NCBI RefSeq assembly: GCF_000208925.1
Contig: NW_001915046.1
Span: 1-33,104 of the forward strand
Length of the DNA: 33,104 nt
Direction: 5' to 3'
Source of the DNA: Entamoeba histolytica HM-1:IMSS
Taxonomy: Eukaryota > Evosea > Mastigamoebida > Endamoebidae
Shown here in pieces: positions 30,916 to 33,104 of this stretch (positions are counted from its first letter, which is position 1; the number at the start of each line of letters is the position of its first letter). The notes beneath the pieces were generated by a model, which was not told the DNA's origin, searched no databases, and saw only the letters and a list, made by a program, of their open reading frames with translations. The position numbers and the translations under genes are program-made.

Positions 30916-31040
30916 TCTTCTGTCATTTATATTTCTTGGTTGATGTGAATTTCTTCTTTTTTGATTATTTATTTTTCTATATTTTTGTGGTGTCTCCTGA
31001 ATTGGAAAGGATCTCCTTTGCCACTTTCTCTATCTATAAA

Positions 31041-33104
31041 CAAATAAATAACAAGAAAATAAATAAGAAAGAATCATTGTTTTATTTTCAAATTAATTAA
31101 TAATTCAATTTAAATAAAATAAAATATGAATAATGATAAATAATCAATGTTTCAATGAATAAAATATTATTTAATATTCATATTTCATAAATTAATTAAT
31201 TATTTCATTTATTATTCATTTTATTTAAATTATTGTTTATTTAAAATATAAACTATCATATTTTATATTAAATTATTCAAAATAAATTTAAATAAAAATT
31301 CATTTAATTTATTTACTGTTTTTAAATTATTTCATCAAACATACAGTAGAAATAGAATCATATCATCTTTCTAATGTTGTTCAATCATTATACATATTTA
31401 TTATCTTTTTAATTATTTCTTCTTTATGATGAATAGTACTGATAAAACATTTTCTAGTTCTTTTTAGTCAATAAATTCAATATATTCTTTTACAAACATA
31501 AATATTTTGGTAATTTTGTTTTCTATTTATTTATTTCTTATTCTTCTTCTTGTTGATTTTTTAGAAAGAATAATTTATTTAATTTCAGTTCTTTCAATTT
31601 CCAAATCACAATAATTAATTTTTCTATATATTTCATTCTTTTATTTCTTTGTAATTTCTTTATTTTTATTTATTTGGTTATTCCTTTTCTTGTTTAATGT
31701 TTTATTCTTTTTCTTCAGTAATACTCTAATAATCAATATCTCTTTTGTTAACTTCTTCTACATTAATTAATGTTAATAATCTTATCATTGTCATCATCAT
31801 TACAATTTCATTTTAGCTTTTTGTATTATAATAACAATATAAACATTTTGACTCATTAAATTACAATGGAAATGAATATTTTCCAGTTATTCCATTAAAA
31901 ATTTCCATTAATTTTTGGTGTTATTTATCTACTTTTATTTTCTTCTTTTCTTCATGAACTTCTTTATGGATATAGCAACAACATTTGATCAACATGATAC
32001 AAACATGTCTCTAAATGTCTAATATTGGAAAAAACATTCTATATCAATTTATTCATTGTTTTATTATTTTATGAAAACATTGATTGAAATTCAAAACAAT
32101 ATTAATTATTTAAATTTCTTTTTATTCTTTTTTAATATAATCAACACTATTATTCTCACCTGAACAATAGGTTAAAAATTATTAAACATTAATTTAATTT
32201 ATTTAGTATAATCAACACTATTTATTCAAATATATTCTTTTCATTCTGCTGTGTCTTGTAACACAGATATAATAATAATTATATCTCATTTATCACTTTC
32301 TCATTATATTCATTTTGTTTCTTTAGTTTCTGATTTTGCGGTATTATTTTTCTTTTAAAACATTCTTCTTAATTTTGAATTGACAAAATCTAATTTTCAA
32401 CCACTTATATTTCAAAGGATAAGTAATTTAATTTCTGTAACATTCATTGATTGTTGTTAGTTGATAGTCATTTTAAATAATAATTAAACATGTCAATTAT
32501 TTATTTATCAATTTGAAGAATTGAAGTTATTTATTATTAAAAAACATTTCATAATCATTTGAAATAGATAACTACAATTCTACATTTTTTAAATATTCTT
32601 CACAACATATTTTATTTAAATGAAAAACAATAAAATATTTTATCGAATGTTACATAAACATTATTGCTGTTTTTATTTAATTTTTACATAAAAATATATA
32701 TTTTTGAAATAAAAGGAAATAGAAAATATTTAAAAATAAATGAATAAATTTATTGATAATATAACATAACAGTTTGTTTTTAGTTATTAGTTTGAAATTC
32801 AAACATCATTAAATAAAAATAAATTTGTAATGTTATGATTGAATAAAAGCAATAATAAATAATTTTACATGATTTTTGAAATATATTTATTATTCCAATT
32901 TTTAATTTCCATTAAACAATTATTTATTTTTTATTTAGTGACAATGATTATATTTTTATTCATAGATTATTAATTAGAATGGATGATGATAATGTTGTTA
33001 AATAATCAAAATAAAAGAATGAAATATGATTAAATTATTTATTATTTCATCTTCAATAAACAAAAAGAATTATTAACACTATTGATAATTTCTCGTATTA
33101 AATA
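31041..33104. other. AT-rich spacer, no gene seen
   Basis: About 2.1 kb to the window end, with the same very AT-rich, stop-rich texture as the spacer on the other side of the LINE. I find no coding frame, RNA gene or clear direct repeat. At 31092-31240 words such as AAAATATGAATAATGA and TCATTTATTATTCATTTT lie in inverted order, giving a possible weak hairpin, but composition alone can produce this. Confidence 0.5.

Larger units (their letters stand above)
26400..31040 (-). mobile_element. Decayed LINE retrotransposon, R4 clade with restriction-like endonuclease
   Basis: The region reads on the minus strand as a two-ORF non-LTR element of about 4.6 kb, close in size and layout to the known Entamoeba LINEs. 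ORF1 (29694-30915) is a basic, coiled-coil protein. ORF2 (26420-29694) has a reverse transcriptase with 'YMDD', then a Cys/His finger and a restriction-like endonuclease. Each ORF has several frameshifts and stops, so the copy cannot move by itself. The limits are estimates: the 5' limit is set by the end of open frame before ORF1, and the 3' limit by the ORF2 stop. I found no reliable target-site duplication or poly-A end in the AT-rich flanks. Confidence 0.85.

Noticed and set aside
30045..30948. Plus-strand Ser/Phe- and Ile/Val-rich open frames
   Set aside because: Complements of the Lys/Glu coiled coil and Asn/His-rich part of LINE ORF1.
31041..33104. Search for target-site duplication, SINE, tRNA array or CRISPR-like repeats
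   Set aside because: No repeat of useful length could be told apart from AT background, and no cloverleaf or evenly spaced repeats were seen.

Overview
The window reads as a gene-dense piece of an Entamoeba nuclear genome, followed by a repeat-rich, gene-free end. Support for Entamoeba is threefold. The DNA is extremely AT-rich. The eleven introns I could place all begin GTTTGT, and nine of them end in TAG, with sizes of 44-120 nt. Several starts are preceded by GAAC-type core promoter elements. Gene content fits as well: a chitin synthase (cyst wall) and an R4-clade LINE with a restriction-like endonuclease. I cannot name the species.

Layout. 1-24233 holds 20 protein genes. In order: the 3' end of a NOC3-like ribosome biogenesis factor; Mediator subunit MED7; a TBC1D5-like Rab-GAP (3 exons); a lineage-specific protein; the 40S-maturation kinase RIO2; an eL40 gene without the usual ubiquitin fusion; a small non-canonical nucleotidyltransferase (TUTase/Cid1 type, 5 exons); two unrecognised proteins, one membrane-anchored; an exportin-7-like karyopherin; a Rab GTPase; a membrane-bound DUF900 alpha/beta hydrolase; an FHA-domain protein; a single-domain PDI; a PRA1 family protein; a DHHC palmitoyltransferase; a likely proteasome assembly chaperone PAC1; an unrecognised protein; the KDEL receptor; and a chitin synthase. 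Several exons lacked an in-frame ATG, so I rebuilt those gene models from splice motifs and protein family fit.

From 24234 to the end there is no intact gene. About 2.2 kb of very AT-rich spacer leads to a decayed LINE of about 4.6 kb on the minus strand (about 31040 to 26400), then another 2.1 kb of similar AT-rich spacer. LINE ORF1 (coiled coil, N/H-rich start) and ORF2 (reverse transcriptase with YMDD, then a Cys/His finger and endonuclease) both carry frameshifts and stops, so the copy is dead.

The genes are not organised as one pathway. Two themes recur: membrane traffic (TBC GAP, Rab, PRA1, DHHC enzyme, KDEL receptor, PDI, chitin synthase cargo) and ribosome or RNA work (NOC3, RIO2, eL40, nucleotidyltransferase). 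All five tail-to-tail gene pairs are only 70-94 bp apart. I see no operons, tRNA genes, rRNA genes or CRISPR arrays.
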